DNA of 64,000 nucleotides from Pyxidicoccus xibeiensis (GTDB taxonomy: Bacteria > Myxococcota > Myxococcia > Myxococcales > Myxococcaceae), in contig NZ_JAJVKV010000006.1 in the NCBI RefSeq assembly GCF_024198175.1, positions 542,411 to 606,410 of the forward strand, given 5' to 3'. The translations under genes were made by a program, and so were the position numbers. Below the pieces are notes generated by a model that was given only the letters and a program-made list of their open reading frames with translations, was not told the DNA's origin and ran no database searches. Below, piece after piece: positions 30,173-38,643 of this stretch (positions within the stretch are counted from its first letter, which is position 1; every line of letters begins with the position of its first letter).

Positions 30173-33100
30173 TCAGCCCTCGTCGCGAGCCCGCTCCCGG
30201 GCCGCGCTGATGACCTCGTTCGTCCCGCTGACCTCGGGCGCCGGGCCCGTGGGCAGCGGCGGCGCGTCGATGGGCTGCGGGGCGGTCAGCTCCAGGCGCT
30301 CACCCGTCTCGCGCGAGTCCGGCAGGGCCATGAGCTTCTGCAGCTGCAGGCTCACCGCGCGGAAGAAGCCCGTCAGCAGCTCCGGGCGGTCCGCCAGCAG
30401 GTCCAGGAAGTCTCGCCGGTCGATGATGAGCAGGCGCGTGTCCACCGCGGCCACCATGTCCGTGGGACGCGGCGCCCCGTCCAGGAGGCTCACCTCGCCG
30501 AAGGCCTGCTTGCCCTGGAAGCGCAGCACGTGCTCACCGTCGTGGAACGCGTCCACCGCGCCCTCGACGATGACGTAGAGCGCGTCCCCCGGGTCGCCCT
30601 GCGCGTAGATGCGCTCGCCCGCGCGGAACGAGGCCTCGCGCGCCACGGCGGCGATGGCCGCCAGGTCGTCCACGTCGCTCTGCGAGAAGACGCTCACCCC
30701 TTCCAGGGCGAACATCCGTTGGACCGTCCTGTCGCTCAAGTCACCCTCCTGCGGGAGCACGTTCAGCCCGTTCACCCGCGCCACGTGGCGGGCGCACGCG
30801 CGCAGCACCACGTCCTCGCTCTGCACCAGCGCCGCCAGCCGCCGCCACAGGCGCCCGGGCGCGCCCGGAGGCAGCTCGCGGTGGTGGGCCTCCACCTGCT
30901 CCATCACCAGCTCCCGGTCTTCTTCGGAGACCAGGTTCTCCAGCAGCTCCAGCGCCAGCGCCCGCCGGCGCGCGTCCTGCCCCACCAGGTTGTAGTGGAT
31001 GCCGCGCATCACCTGCGACGGGTGCAGGAGCCCCAGCAGGAAGAAGGACAGCTCCAGCGCCTGGTCCAGCCGGTCTCCCACCGCGCGCGTCAGCAGCGAG
31101 CCGTCCCCCAGCGCCGCGCGCACGTCGCGGAAGGCGCCCACCAGCGCGCGGTACACCTCGCGCCGGCGGCCCAGCGCCTCGCGCACGCGCTCCACGTCCA
31201 CCGGGTGCTCGGGGTGCTCGTCGCGCAGGCGCGACAGCTGCGCGCCGATGCGGAAGTGCAGCGAGGCATCGTCGCGCACGTTGGAGAACAGCAGCGCGTC
31301 CAGCGCCGCCGGCGTGCCGATGTCACGCAGCACGCGCGGCAGCTGCAGCCGCATGGCCAGGGGCGCGCCCTTGTTGTTGAGCTGCTCCTCCACCAGAGGC
31401 GTCACCGCGTCGCCCAGCGCCACCAGCGACTCGCGCGCCGTCTTGCGCTCCTCGCGCCAGGTGAGGAAGGGCAGCAGGCGCGGCGCCAGCTCCACGTAGC
31501 CCCCCTCGCCCACCGCGGCCAGCGCCACGCGCCGCACGGACGGGTCCGGGTCCTCCAGGTAGCGCACCAGCGGCGAGGCGAAGCGCGCGTCCTGCAGCCG
31601 CCCCAGCAGCTTCGCCACCTCGCGCCGCTCAGGCTCCGGGGCCCCCTCGCCGCGCGCCAGCACCGCATGGAGCGCGTCCAGCGCCGCCGAGCTGCCCGAC
31701 GACTTCAGCAGCGCGCCGATGGCCGCGCACCGCAGCCCCACGTCCGGGTGGTTGAGCAGCGCCGGCAGCAGCCGCTCCGCGCGCTCCGGCGACAGCCGCG
31801 CCAGCGCCCACACGGCCTGGTCGCGGGGACGGCGCGGGCCCTCCTCCACCAGTCGCTCCAGCACGGGCGCCAGCTCGTGCGCCTCCAGCTCCAGCGCCAG
31901 GGACACGCCGCGCTCCAGCACGCGCTCGTGCGGGTGGCGCAGCAGCGCGGCCAGGTGCGGCCGCAGCGGAACCTCCGCCTGCTCCATCATGTCCACCGCG
32001 CGCAGCACCCGCTCCGGCGCGGGCGCCGCCAAAGCCTCCGCCAGCAGGCGCTGCTCCTCCTCCCCCTCCAGCGCCACCTCCTCCTCTTCGGGCGCGCCCA
32101 CCTGCTCGCCCAGCGCGGCCACGTACGCGGGCTTGAGGCGCACCAGCAAGAGCCCCAGCGCGGCGCACATGCCCACCACGGCCACGGCCATGGTGTCGCC
32201 GGTGGCCGCGCGGCCCGCGCCGATGAGCAGCAGGCCGGCCAGCACCACGCCGCCCTTGCGCAGCAGCCCCTCCACCGTGGCGCGCAGCCCCTCGCGCTGG
32301 TCGTCCGGCACCGCCGCGTACAGCAACTGGATGCCCACCGGGAGGATGGAGTAGCTCACCGCCGTCTCCACCAGCCGCAGCAGGTGCACCGGCCACATCG
32401 CGGGCGTGACGAGCGCCGCGCCCGCCAGGGGCGCCAGCACCAGCGGCACCAGCGCCACGTAGCGCAGGAGGCCCAGCCGCTTGAGCAGCCGCTGCGCCAC
32501 CAGCAGCTGGAAGGCCACGCAGAACAGGCCAATCCACAGCTGCAGCGAGCCGAAGAGCGCCGCCAGCGCGTCCTCGCTCATGGTGCCCTCCAGCCGCAGC
32601 CGGAAGTGGTAGTCCACGAAGGAGGACAGCACCGCGAAGGCGATGCCCAGCGCCGCCAGCACCTGCGCGTAGGGGCTCTCCGCCAGGTAGCTGAACCCCA
32701 GGAACGACGCGGCGGCCGGACGGCTGCGCGGCACGGGCGGAGGCTCGCCCTTGTAGAGGTGGTGGAAGATGGCGCCCGCCGTCAGCAGGCCCAGCGCGCC
32801 GCTCACCACCATGGCCGGCGTGCCCAGCCGCTCCGCGAAGGCCTGCACCAGCAGGCCGCCGACGATGCCTCCGCCCATGGCGAAGCCGTTGAGCGCGGTG
32901 AAGGCCCGCCGCGCCTCGCGCGCGTCGAACGCGGCGGCCATGCGGCCCCAGAAGCGGAAGGAGACGAACGTGGAGAACGTGTCCGCGAACAGGTACAGCG
33001 CCAGCGCCGGCATGCGCTGCCCCGCCGACAGCGCCGCCGCCAGCCCCAGCGCCACCAGGCCGCCCAGGCCCGTCAGCACCCCCGGCGACTCCAGCGGCGA

Positions 33101-33310
33101 GCCCTGCTTCGAGCGCGGCAGCACCGTCAGCGCCGCCGTCATCAGCGCGCCCAGCAGGTACAGGTACGGCAGGGCCTGCGACTCGAAGCGCGACAGCACC
33201 AGCGCGTTGGCCGTCGTCTTGAGCTGCGTCACCCCGGCGATGAGCGCGAACTGGAAGGCGGCCGCCGGCCAGAGACGGCGGTTCCAGGATGAGGAGTTGG
33301 TGGCGGCCAC
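30173..33310 (-). CDS. NTP/NDP-transporter-like membrane domain fused to HEAT repeats and a cNMP-binding domain
   Basis: GTG at 33310; 1045 residues. About 12 membrane helices in residues 10-400 resemble the ATP/ADP translocase or MFS-like group (FQFALIAGVTQLKTTANALVLSRFE at the start). HEAT-type helical repeats follow in about 430-850 (LLRHPHERVLERGVSLALELE; LLNHPDVGLRCAAIGALLKSSG). The C-terminal 150 residues are a cyclic-nucleotide-binding fold (FRAGERIYAQGDPGDALYVIVEGAV, then FGEVSLLDGAPRPT), where the usual R(S/A)AT phosphate motif is RPTD. It could be a nucleotide-gated transporter or sensor; the substrate is unknown. Confidence 0.8.
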   Translation of the reverse strand: MAATNSSSWNRRLWPAAAFQFALIAGVTQLKTTANALVLSRFESQALPYLYLLGALMTAALTVLPRSKQGSPLESPGVLTGLGGLVALGLAAALSAGQRMPALALYLFADTFSTFVSFRFWGRMAAAFDAREARRAFTALNGFAMGGGIVGGLLVQAFAERLGTPAMVVSGALGLLTAGAIFHHLYKGEPPPVPRSRPAAASFLGFSYLAESPYAQVLAALGIAFAVLSSFVDYHFRLRLEGTMSEDALAALFGSLQLWIGLFCVAFQLLVAQRLLKRLGLLRYVALVPLVLAPLAGAALVTPAMWPVHLLRLVETAVSYSILPVGIQLLYAAVPDDQREGLRATVEGLLRKGGVVLAGLLLIGAGRAATGDTMAVAVVGMCAALGLLLVRLKPAYVAALGEQVGAPEEEEVALEGEEEQRLLAEALAAPAPERVLRAVDMMEQAEVPLRPHLAALLRHPHERVLERGVSLALELEAHELAPVLERLVEEGPRRPRDQAVWALARLSPERAERLLPALLNHPDVGLRCAAIGALLKSSGSSAALDALHAVLARGEGAPEPERREVAKLLGRLQDARFASPLVRYLEDPDPSVRRVALAAVGEGGYVELAPRLLPFLTWREERKTARESLVALGDAVTPLVEEQLNNKGAPLAMRLQLPRVLRDIGTPAALDALLFSNVRDDASLHFRIGAQLSRLRDEHPEHPVDVERVREALGRRREVYRALVGAFRDVRAALGDGSLLTRAVGDRLDQALELSFFLLGLLHPSQVMRGIHYNLVGQDARRRALALELLENLVSEEDRELVMEQVEAHHRELPPGAPGRLWRRLAALVQSEDVVLRACARHVARVNGLNVLPQEGDLSDRTVQRMFALEGVSVFSQSDVDDLAAIAAVAREASFRAGERIYAQGDPGDALYVIVEGAVDAFHDGEHVLRFQGKQAFGEVSLLDGAPRPTDMVAAVDTRLLIIDRRDFLDLLADRPELLTGFFRAVSLQLQKLMALPDSRETGERLELTAPQPIDAPPLPTGPAPEVSGTNEVISAARERARDEG

Positions 33311-33508
33311 GGTGAAAGAGCGCCGGAGACTAACCCACCGTCCGGACAGCCATGAACAACCCTGTCATGCCCCGGCTCGCCCGTCTGCCCTCCCGGCGGC
33401 CAGGAGCCTCTTTCCCGACACCCCGGCCCCCGGCCCGGCCCACACTTCCGCGCTGGGACTGGAATCGTTGGCGGACGAAAGGGCCCCCAAGGCGGCTAGA
33501 CTGCCGGG

Positions 33509-34312
33509 GTGACGACCGCCACCGACACGCTGCTGGACGGCACCCACACGGTGCTCACGCCCGAGTACGTGGAGTTCCGCTTCACGCTCGCCGGGCTGTA
33601 CTCGCGCATGCTGGCGTGGCTGGTGGACGCCATCATCGTCCTGGTCGTCAGCCTGTCCATCATGATGGGGCTCAGCGTGGCGCTGATGGCCTTCCCCGGC
33701 TTCGGCAGCGCGCTGGGCATCGTCGTCTACTTCCTGGTGGACTGGGGCTACGCCATCGCCCTGGAGACGGTGTGGAGCGGGCGCACCGTGGGCAAGCGCT
33801 TGTTCTCCCTGCGCGTCATCCAGGAGAGCGGCGTACGCATCGGCTTCTACCACGCGGCGCTGCGCAACCTGGCGCGGCCGGTGGACCGGCTGCCCCTCTT
33901 CTACCTGGTGGGTGGGGTGGCCGCGCTCGTCTCCGGCTCGCAGCAGCGGCTGGGGGACATGCTGGCGGGGACCATCGTCGTGCGCGAGCGCCGCCTCAAG
34001 GTGCCCTCCGCCCTGGGCACCACCGGCGAGGAGGGGCTGCTGGCGGACCCGCTCTTCGTGTCCCGCGTGAAGCGGCTGTCCACCGAGGAGCGCGAGGTGG
34101 TGCTGTCAGCCGCCCTGCGCCGCGAGGAGCTGCGGCTGGAGGCCCGGCTGCGCCTGTTCTCCACCCTGGGCGCGCGGCTGCAGGACGCGCTGGCCATGGA
34201 GAAGCCGGCCCACCTCTCCGACGAGAAGTGGACCCTGCTGGTGGCCACCGCCCTGCTGCCGCCGAAGAAGGGCGCGCGCGCCGCGGCGCCTCGCGCCCGT
34301 ACCCTGGCGTAG
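33509..34312 (+). CDS. RDD-family membrane protein
   Basis: GTG at 33509; 267 residues. Three or four membrane helices carry the RDD motifs: the Arg-Asp region LYSRMLAWLVDAIIVLVV, the loop SGRTVGKRLFSLRVI, and the closing SQQRLGDMLAGTIVVRER. The C-terminal 100 residues are soluble and helical. RDD proteins include Na+/H+-antiporter-like and envelope proteins and are often encoded with SpoIIM, MoxR and DUF58 genes, all present within 12 kb here. The 198 nt separating it from the divergent transporter gene hold no gene. Confidence 0.88.
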   Translation: MTTATDTLLDGTHTVLTPEYVEFRFTLAGLYSRMLAWLVDAIIVLVVSLSIMMGLSVALMAFPGFGSALGIVVYFLVDWGYAIALETVWSGRTVGKRLFSLRVIQESGVRIGFYHAALRNLARPVDRLPLFYLVGGVAALVSGSQQRLGDMLAGTIVVRERRLKVPSALGTTGEEGLLADPLFVSRVKRLSTEEREVVLSAALRREELRLEARLRLFSTLGARLQDALAMEKPAHLSDEKWTLLVATALLPPKKGARAAAPRARTLA

Positions 34313-34324
34313 CGGCGGGGACGC

Positions 34325-34840
34325 CTAGAAGTACGCCGCCACGCCCGCCGACAGCGACAGCGACGTCTGCACGTCCTCGTTGAGCGCCAGGTAGAAGTTG
34401 TACTGGCCGCGCAGGCCCAGGCTCACCGAGTCCGACACGAAGAAGTCCACGCCCACGTTGGGCCCGATGCCCACCAGGTTGTTGATGCTCTCCTTGAAGA
34501 CGGCCAGGTAGCTGATGTCCGTCCCCACGTACGGGCGGATAGACTCCTCGGAGAACAGGTAGCGCACGCCGATGGACGGGGCCAGGACCACCACCCGCTC
34601 ATCGTCGGCCGTGGTGTCCTTCGGGATGGCAATCTTCGACAGGGACACGATTTCGAAGCCGCTCTCGATGTAGAGGCTGGCGTCGATGCCCAGGAAGAAG
34701 GCCTCGTCCAGGCCCGAGGTCCGGTGGAAGTCCATGTAGCCCAACGACAGGCCCAGGCTGCGGTTGGCGAACTGGGCCTGCGCCGGGGTGGCCCCCAGGA
34801 GGGCCAGGGCGAATCCAAGGGTGTAGAGCAGGGTACGCAT
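34325..34840 (-). CDS. Small outer-membrane beta-barrel protein
   Basis: ATG at 34840; 171 residues with a signal peptide (MRTLLYTLGFALALLGATPAQAQ). The mature part has alternating hydrophobic strands with turns (LGLSLGYMDFH, IGVRYLF, VSLGLRGQYNFYLAL) and ends in the aromatic YF, the usual signal for outer-membrane insertion. About eight strands would fit an OmpA/OmpW-size barrel. Divergent from the TPR lipoprotein gene, 12 nt from the convergent RDD gene. Role unknown. Confidence 0.75.
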   Translation of the reverse strand: MRTLLYTLGFALALLGATPAQAQFANRSLGLSLGYMDFHRTSGLDEAFFLGIDASLYIESGFEIVSLSKIAIPKDTTADDERVVVLAPSIGVRYLFSEESIRPYVGTDISYLAVFKESINNLVGIGPNVGVDFFVSDSVSLGLRGQYNFYLALNEDVQTSLSLSAGVAAYF

Positions 34841-34941
34841 GGGCCGCCACTCTAACGGCGCAACCCCCGGAAAACAGCCTGGATTCTGAGGGCGCCAGGG
34901 CGTTGCTTCGGACGGCGCCGCTCTCCTACACTCGCGCGGCC

Positions 34942-36006
34942 ATGCGTCTTGCCCGACTCGTTTCCGCCCTGTCCCTGGTGGCCGCGCTGCCCCTCGCCGC
35001 CTGCGTCTCCACCCCCGCCGCGCCCCATCCGCGCGCGGAGATCAACAACGAGCTGTGCGCGCAGGAACTCGAGAAGGGCGACCTGGTGCGCGCGGAGACC
35101 TTCTGCGACCTGGGCCTGGAGTTCGGCCCCCAGTACGCGGACCTGTGGGCCAACAAGGGCCTCATCGCCATGTACAGCGGCCGCAAGGATGAGGCCAAGA
35201 AGCACTTCATCAAGGCGCTCCGCTTCAACCAGGAGCACCTGCAGGCATATCAGAACCTCGGCGCCATCTACTTCGAGGAGGGCGCGTACGGGAAGGCCCA
35301 CGACAACTACCGCCGGGCCCTGAAGGTGAACCCGGACAACCTGGAGACGCGCTACAACCTCGCCGTCACCCTGATGAAGATGGGGAAGATGGAGCCGTCG
35401 AAGAAGGAGCTGCGCACGCTGCTGGCCATCAACCCCGGCCTCGCGGACGCCCACCACACCCTGGGCGTCATCGCCTACGCGGAGGGCGAGTACGACGAGT
35501 CGGTGGGGCACCTGGCCCAGGCCACGCAGCTCACCCCGGACGCGTCCCAGATGTGGCACGACCTGGGCACCTCGCTGATGGAGCTCTCCCGCTTCCCCGA
35601 GGCGCGCGATGCCTTCGCCAACTGCGCCCGCCTGGACGAGAAGAACAGCAGCTGCATCAACCACCTGGCCCTCGCCCAGCGCAAGACGGCCCTCACCGAC
35701 GCCGCCTTCAAGGAGATCAAGGACACCCAGCAGGCGGAGAACTCCGCCCCCGCCCTCTTCATGCTCGCCCGCCAGTACCGCGAGAAGGGCCTGCTCGCCG
35801 AGGAGGAGTCCACCTACCGCAAGTGCGTCAAGCTGGACGGCAAGTTCGCCCCCTGCCACTTCGGCCTCTTCCAGCTCTTCTCCGACGCCCACAAGCGGGA
35901 CCTCGCCGAGGTGGCCTGCAAGCAATTCCTGAAGTATGGGACGTCCGAGGAGTTCCCCACCGAGTACCAGACGTGTGAGAAGTTCCTGAGCGACGCCACG
36001 TTCTGA
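34942..36006 (+). CDS. TPR-repeat lipoprotein
   Basis: The ATG at 34942 gives a signal peptide with lipobox LAAC (Cys about 22); 354 residues. Seven or eight TPR helix pairs span about 30-310 (ADLWANKGLIAMYSGRKDEAK, LQAYQNLGAIYFEEGAYGKA, ADAHHTLGVIAYAEGEYDES), with paired cysteines in the later repeats. TPR lipoproteins such as Tgl or PilW assist assembly of secretins and pili; Tgl is shorter (about 250 residues with six repeats), so I do not give that name. Its position next to the T3SS locus leaves a scaffold role for that machine possible. It runs into the FHA gene, 34 nt apart. Confidence 0.82.
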   Translation: MRLARLVSALSLVAALPLAACVSTPAAPHPRAEINNELCAQELEKGDLVRAETFCDLGLEFGPQYADLWANKGLIAMYSGRKDEAKKHFIKALRFNQEHLQAYQNLGAIYFEEGAYGKAHDNYRRALKVNPDNLETRYNLAVTLMKMGKMEPSKKELRTLLAINPGLADAHHTLGVIAYAEGEYDESVGHLAQATQLTPDASQMWHDLGTSLMELSRFPEARDAFANCARLDEKNSSCINHLALAQRKTALTDAAFKEIKDTQQAENSAPALFMLARQYREKGLLAEEESTYRKCVKLDGKFAPCHFGLFQLFSDAHKRDLAEVACKQFLKYGTSEEFPTEYQTCEKFLSDATF

Positions 36007-36040
36007 AAGCCCGCCTCCTTCTGCCCGTGCCCTCCCCGAG

Positions 36041-37114
36041 ATGTCCGTCCGTCTGACCGTCACGCAGCGCAGCGAGGCCGGCGCCAATCCGAGCACCGAG
36101 GTCGTCCTGGACGACGCGGTCATCACCCTCGGCAGGGACAAGGCCTGCCAGGTGGTGCTGCCCCAGCAGGCGGTGTCGCGCAACCACGCGCGCATCTGCC
36201 AGGAGGGCACCCACTTCTTCGTGGAGGACCTGGGCAGCGCCTACGGCACGCAGATCAACGGCAAGCCGCTGCCCAAGGGCGAGAAGCGCGTGCTGCGCAA
36301 CGGCGACGTCATCGCCATTGCCCAGTACGACGTGAAGTTCGACCGGCTGACGGAGCTCAACGCCGACGTCAACTCGGAGAAGACGTCCTTCATCGCCCGC
36401 GGCCTGGTGAAGGACGCCATGCGCTCGGCCTCCAGCGACGAGCGCTTCCTGCGCTTCATGAATGGCCCCCGCGAGGGCGAGCGCATCGAGATTGGCGACG
36501 CGAAGGAGCTCATCTTCGGCCGCGACGAGAACGAGGCCGACATCATCCTCAAGGATGACCTGGTCTCCCGGAAGCACGCCAAGATTCGCCGCGACTGGTC
36601 CGGCACGCACGTGGAGGACCTGGGCAGCCGCAACGGCATCAAGGTCAACAAGAAGCGGGTGAACCGCAAGGCCCTCAAGGACAGCGACGAGCTGGAGGTG
36701 GGCGCCACCCGCTTCCTCTACGTGGACCCGTCCGAGCCGGCCGACGAGCCCGTCCAGATTTCCACGGAGGCCAAGGCCCCGCCTCCGCCCTCGCCCCAGC
36801 GCCCCGCCTCGCGCCAGGCCAGGGCCGTCCCCGTGGAGGAGCCGGAGGAGCCCGCGCCGCCCCCCGAGGAGCCCCCCGCTCCCGAGGAGCCCGCGCCCCC
36901 GCCCGAGGAGCCCGCCGCCGAGGCCGCCCCCGAGGAGCCCGTCTCCAACTCCGCGGAGCAGCCCATCCCCGACTCCGAGGACGTCAACGAGGCCGTGGGC
37001 GGCGGCGCACTCGCCGCGTTCAAGGACAAGCAGAAGCTCGTCCCCCTGGTGGTCATGGGCGTCGTGGGACTGCTGTTCCTCGTCCTGATGATCGCCGTCC
37101 TCGTCGGCGCCTGA
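36041..37114 (+). CDS. Twin FHA-domain protein with C-terminal membrane anchor
   Basis: ATG at 36041; 357 residues. Two FHA folds: about 25-100 (LGRDKACQVVLP, SRNHARI, DLGSAYGTQING) and about 160-235 (FGRDENEADIIL, SRKHAKI, DLGSRNGIKVN). Both keep the Arg, Ser and Asn residues that bind phosphothreonine. A Pro/Glu repeat linker (EEPAPPPEEPP) leads to one membrane helix (LVPLVVMGVVGLLFLVLMIAVLVGA) at the very C-terminus, so both FHA domains face the cytosol. SctD of type III systems also has an FHA-like domain before a helix, but has a large periplasmic part that is absent here. It could still be a reduced SctD analogue, or a Ser/Thr-kinase signalling scaffold. Confidence 0.85.
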   Translation: MSVRLTVTQRSEAGANPSTEVVLDDAVITLGRDKACQVVLPQQAVSRNHARICQEGTHFFVEDLGSAYGTQINGKPLPKGEKRVLRNGDVIAIAQYDVKFDRLTELNADVNSEKTSFIARGLVKDAMRSASSDERFLRFMNGPREGERIEIGDAKELIFGRDENEADIILKDDLVSRKHAKIRRDWSGTHVEDLGSRNGIKVNKKRVNRKALKDSDELEVGATRFLYVDPSEPADEPVQISTEAKAPPPPSPQRPASRQARAVPVEEPEEPAPPPEEPPAPEEPAPPPEEPAAEAAPEEPVSNSAEQPIPDSEDVNEAVGGGALAAFKDKQKLVPLVVMGVVGLLFLVLMIAVLVGA

Positions 37115-37120
37115 ACGGGC

Positions 37121-37138
37121 GGCCGGGCGAGCCCGGCC
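37121..37138 (+). terminator. Hairpin between the FHA gene and the repeat-protein promoter
   Basis: GGCCGGGC at 37121-37128 and GCCCGGCC at 37131-37138 are perfect complements with only 2 nt between, 6 nt after the FHA stop codon. It lies 8 nt upstream of the FliA-type -35 of the next gene. Terminator-like without a T-run. Confidence 0.55.
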
Positions 37139-37145
37139 CCCGCTC

Positions 37146-37174
37146 GCAACTTCTCGCGCCCCCGTGGGACAATC
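37146..37174 (+). promoter_or_regulatory. FliA (sigma-28)-type promoter candidate for the repeat-protein gene
   Basis: GCAACTTC at 37146-37153 is identical to the -35 element of two minus-strand promoters in the T3SS locus. The -10 candidate GGGACAATC (37166-37174) is a weaker match to CCGATAATC. It sits 32 nt before the start codon of the downstream gene. The -35 identity is exact; the -10 is the least convincing of the five. Confidence 0.45.
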
Positions 37175-37205
37175 AAAACGGGAATTCACCGTTTGGAGGG
37201 GATAC

Positions 37206-38525
37206 GTGAAGATTTCCAATGAGCGAGGGCCGAAGGTCCCTGCGCAGAGCCAGGGTCCGAAGAGCGCGCAGGCGGGGGAGCTGGATGTCCTGAAGAGCCT
37301 CGAGACGCTGGTCAAGACGCCGGGGCCGGCGGCCGACCCCCTCCTCGCGGCACTCCAGAGCCTGACGGGCGTCGCGGCCCCCGAGGCCGCCCCGGCCGAC
37401 CCCGTCCTGGCGGCGCTGTCGGCGCTGACGGGCGTGCAGGCCCCCACGGCCACCGCCACCCAGTCCACGGCCCGGACAGCCTTCAGCGCGGACGCCCCCC
37501 GGGCGCCGCTGTCCCAGGCCCTGCTGCCCAACTCCGTCAACCCGCCCAACGAAGAGCGCCTCTTCCGCTGCTTCCAGGACGCCTGGAAGTCCGCCTACGG
37601 CAACACGAAGCTGGCCAGCACGGCGGAGCGTGAGGCCCTGATGAAGATGGCGACCGACCTGCGCAACCAGGGCAAGAGCGCCGTCGAAATCGAGTACGCG
37701 CTCCTGGCCCACATCAAGGGCGGTGGGGCCGCGGCGGGCGCCGGCGGGGCGAGTGCCGCCGACGCGCGCACGGCGGCGACAGAGGCCTTCAAGTCCACCT
37801 TCCGCAGGGAGCCCACCCCGGACGAGGCCCGGCACTGGGAGGCCGAGGCCCACAAGCTCGCCGAGAAGGGCATGGACGCCACGCGCATCAAGTACGCGCT
37901 GATGACGCCCATGCAGCAGGCGCGCGACAAGGTGGACCCCAATGACCGCAACGCGCTGAGCACCATCGCCCGGGAGGCCTTCAAGGGCGTCTACGGCCGC
38001 GAGCCCAACCCCACCGAGCTCAAGGAGTGGACGGACAAGGCCGAGGCCATGGCCAAGGACGGCAAGGACGCCACCACCATCAAGTACGCGCTGATGACGC
38101 CCATGCAGCAGGCGCGCGACAAGGTGGACCCCAACGACAGGAACGCGCTCAACACCCTGGCGCGCGAGGCCTTCAAGTCCGTCTTCGGCCGCGAGCCCAA
38201 CCCCACCGAGCTCAAGGAGTGGGCGGACAAGGCCGAGGCCATGGCCAAGGACGGCAAGGACGCCACCACCATCAAGTACGCGCTCATCACCCCCATGCAG
38301 CAGGCGCGGGATGGCGGCGGCAGGACGGACGACGCGGCGCTCGTCGACCTCATCAAGAACGCCTTCCGCGACGTGCTCCGCGACGCGTACCGCGAACCCA
38401 GCCCGCGCGAGGAGCGCGAGTGGCTGAAGGTCGCCCAGAAGCTGCGGGACGAGGGCAAGCTGAGCGCCACGGCCATCAAGCACATGCTGATGGCCGAGGT
38501 GCGCGTCGCCTACGGGAACCTGTAG
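37206..38525 (+). CDS. Protein of tandem 64-residue repeats, candidate T3SS substrate
   Basis: GTG at 37206, 5 nt after a GGAGGG ribosome site; 439 residues, no signal peptide or membrane helix. After an N-terminus rich in Ser, Lys, Gln and Pro, and two short LLAALxxLTGV repeats (about 40-75), come about five helical modules of near 64 residues. Each has the pattern EAFKxxFxREPxPxELKEW... AxxMAKDGKDATTIKYALMTPMQQ. The REPxPxELxxW pattern resembles DUF4214 repeats found in secreted and surface proteins. Modules 2 and 3 are nearly identical in DNA. The gene is transcribed towards the T3SS locus and has a FliA-type promoter like the putative substrates on the other strand. A secreted effector or structural substrate is an inference. 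Confidence 0.7.
   Translation: MKISNERGPKVPAQSQGPKSAQAGELDVLKSLETLVKTPGPAADPLLAALQSLTGVAAPEAAPADPVLAALSALTGVQAPTATATQSTARTAFSADAPRAPLSQALLPNSVNPPNEERLFRCFQDAWKSAYGNTKLASTAEREALMKMATDLRNQGKSAVEIEYALLAHIKGGGAAAGAGGASAADARTAATEAFKSTFRREPTPDEARHWEAEAHKLAEKGMDATRIKYALMTPMQQARDKVDPNDRNALSTIAREAFKGVYGREPNPTELKEWTDKAEAMAKDGKDATTIKYALMTPMQQARDKVDPNDRNALNTLAREAFKSVFGREPNPTELKEWADKAEAMAKDGKDATTIKYALITPMQQARDGGGRTDDAALVDLIKNAFRDVLRDAYREPSPREEREWLKVAQKLRDEGKLSATAIKHMLMAEVRVAYGNL
37749..38324 (+). repeat. Three tandem 192-bp in-frame repeat units
   Basis: Units at 37749-37940, 37941-38132 and 38133-38324 encode the 64-residue modules. The second and third units are nearly identical at the DNA level over most of their length (for example the stretch coding for EPNPTELKEW and KDGKDATTIKYAL); the first is more diverged. 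This suggests a recent internal duplication and possible copy-number change. Confidence 0.85.
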
Positions 38526-38643
38526 TCCCCGGGCCGCCCTCCCCTTCAGGCCCGCACCGGGCTGGACGCGGAAAAGCACGACGCGGCCGGGCCACGAAGG
38601 GTGACCGGGCCGCGCGGGCGGAGCCAGACAGTGGAGGGAGTCG

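Noticed and set aside
34942..36006. Naming the TPR lipoprotein Tgl
   Set aside because: Tgl has about 250 residues and six TPRs; this protein has 354 residues and more repeats, and the surrounding genes do not show the pilus locus.
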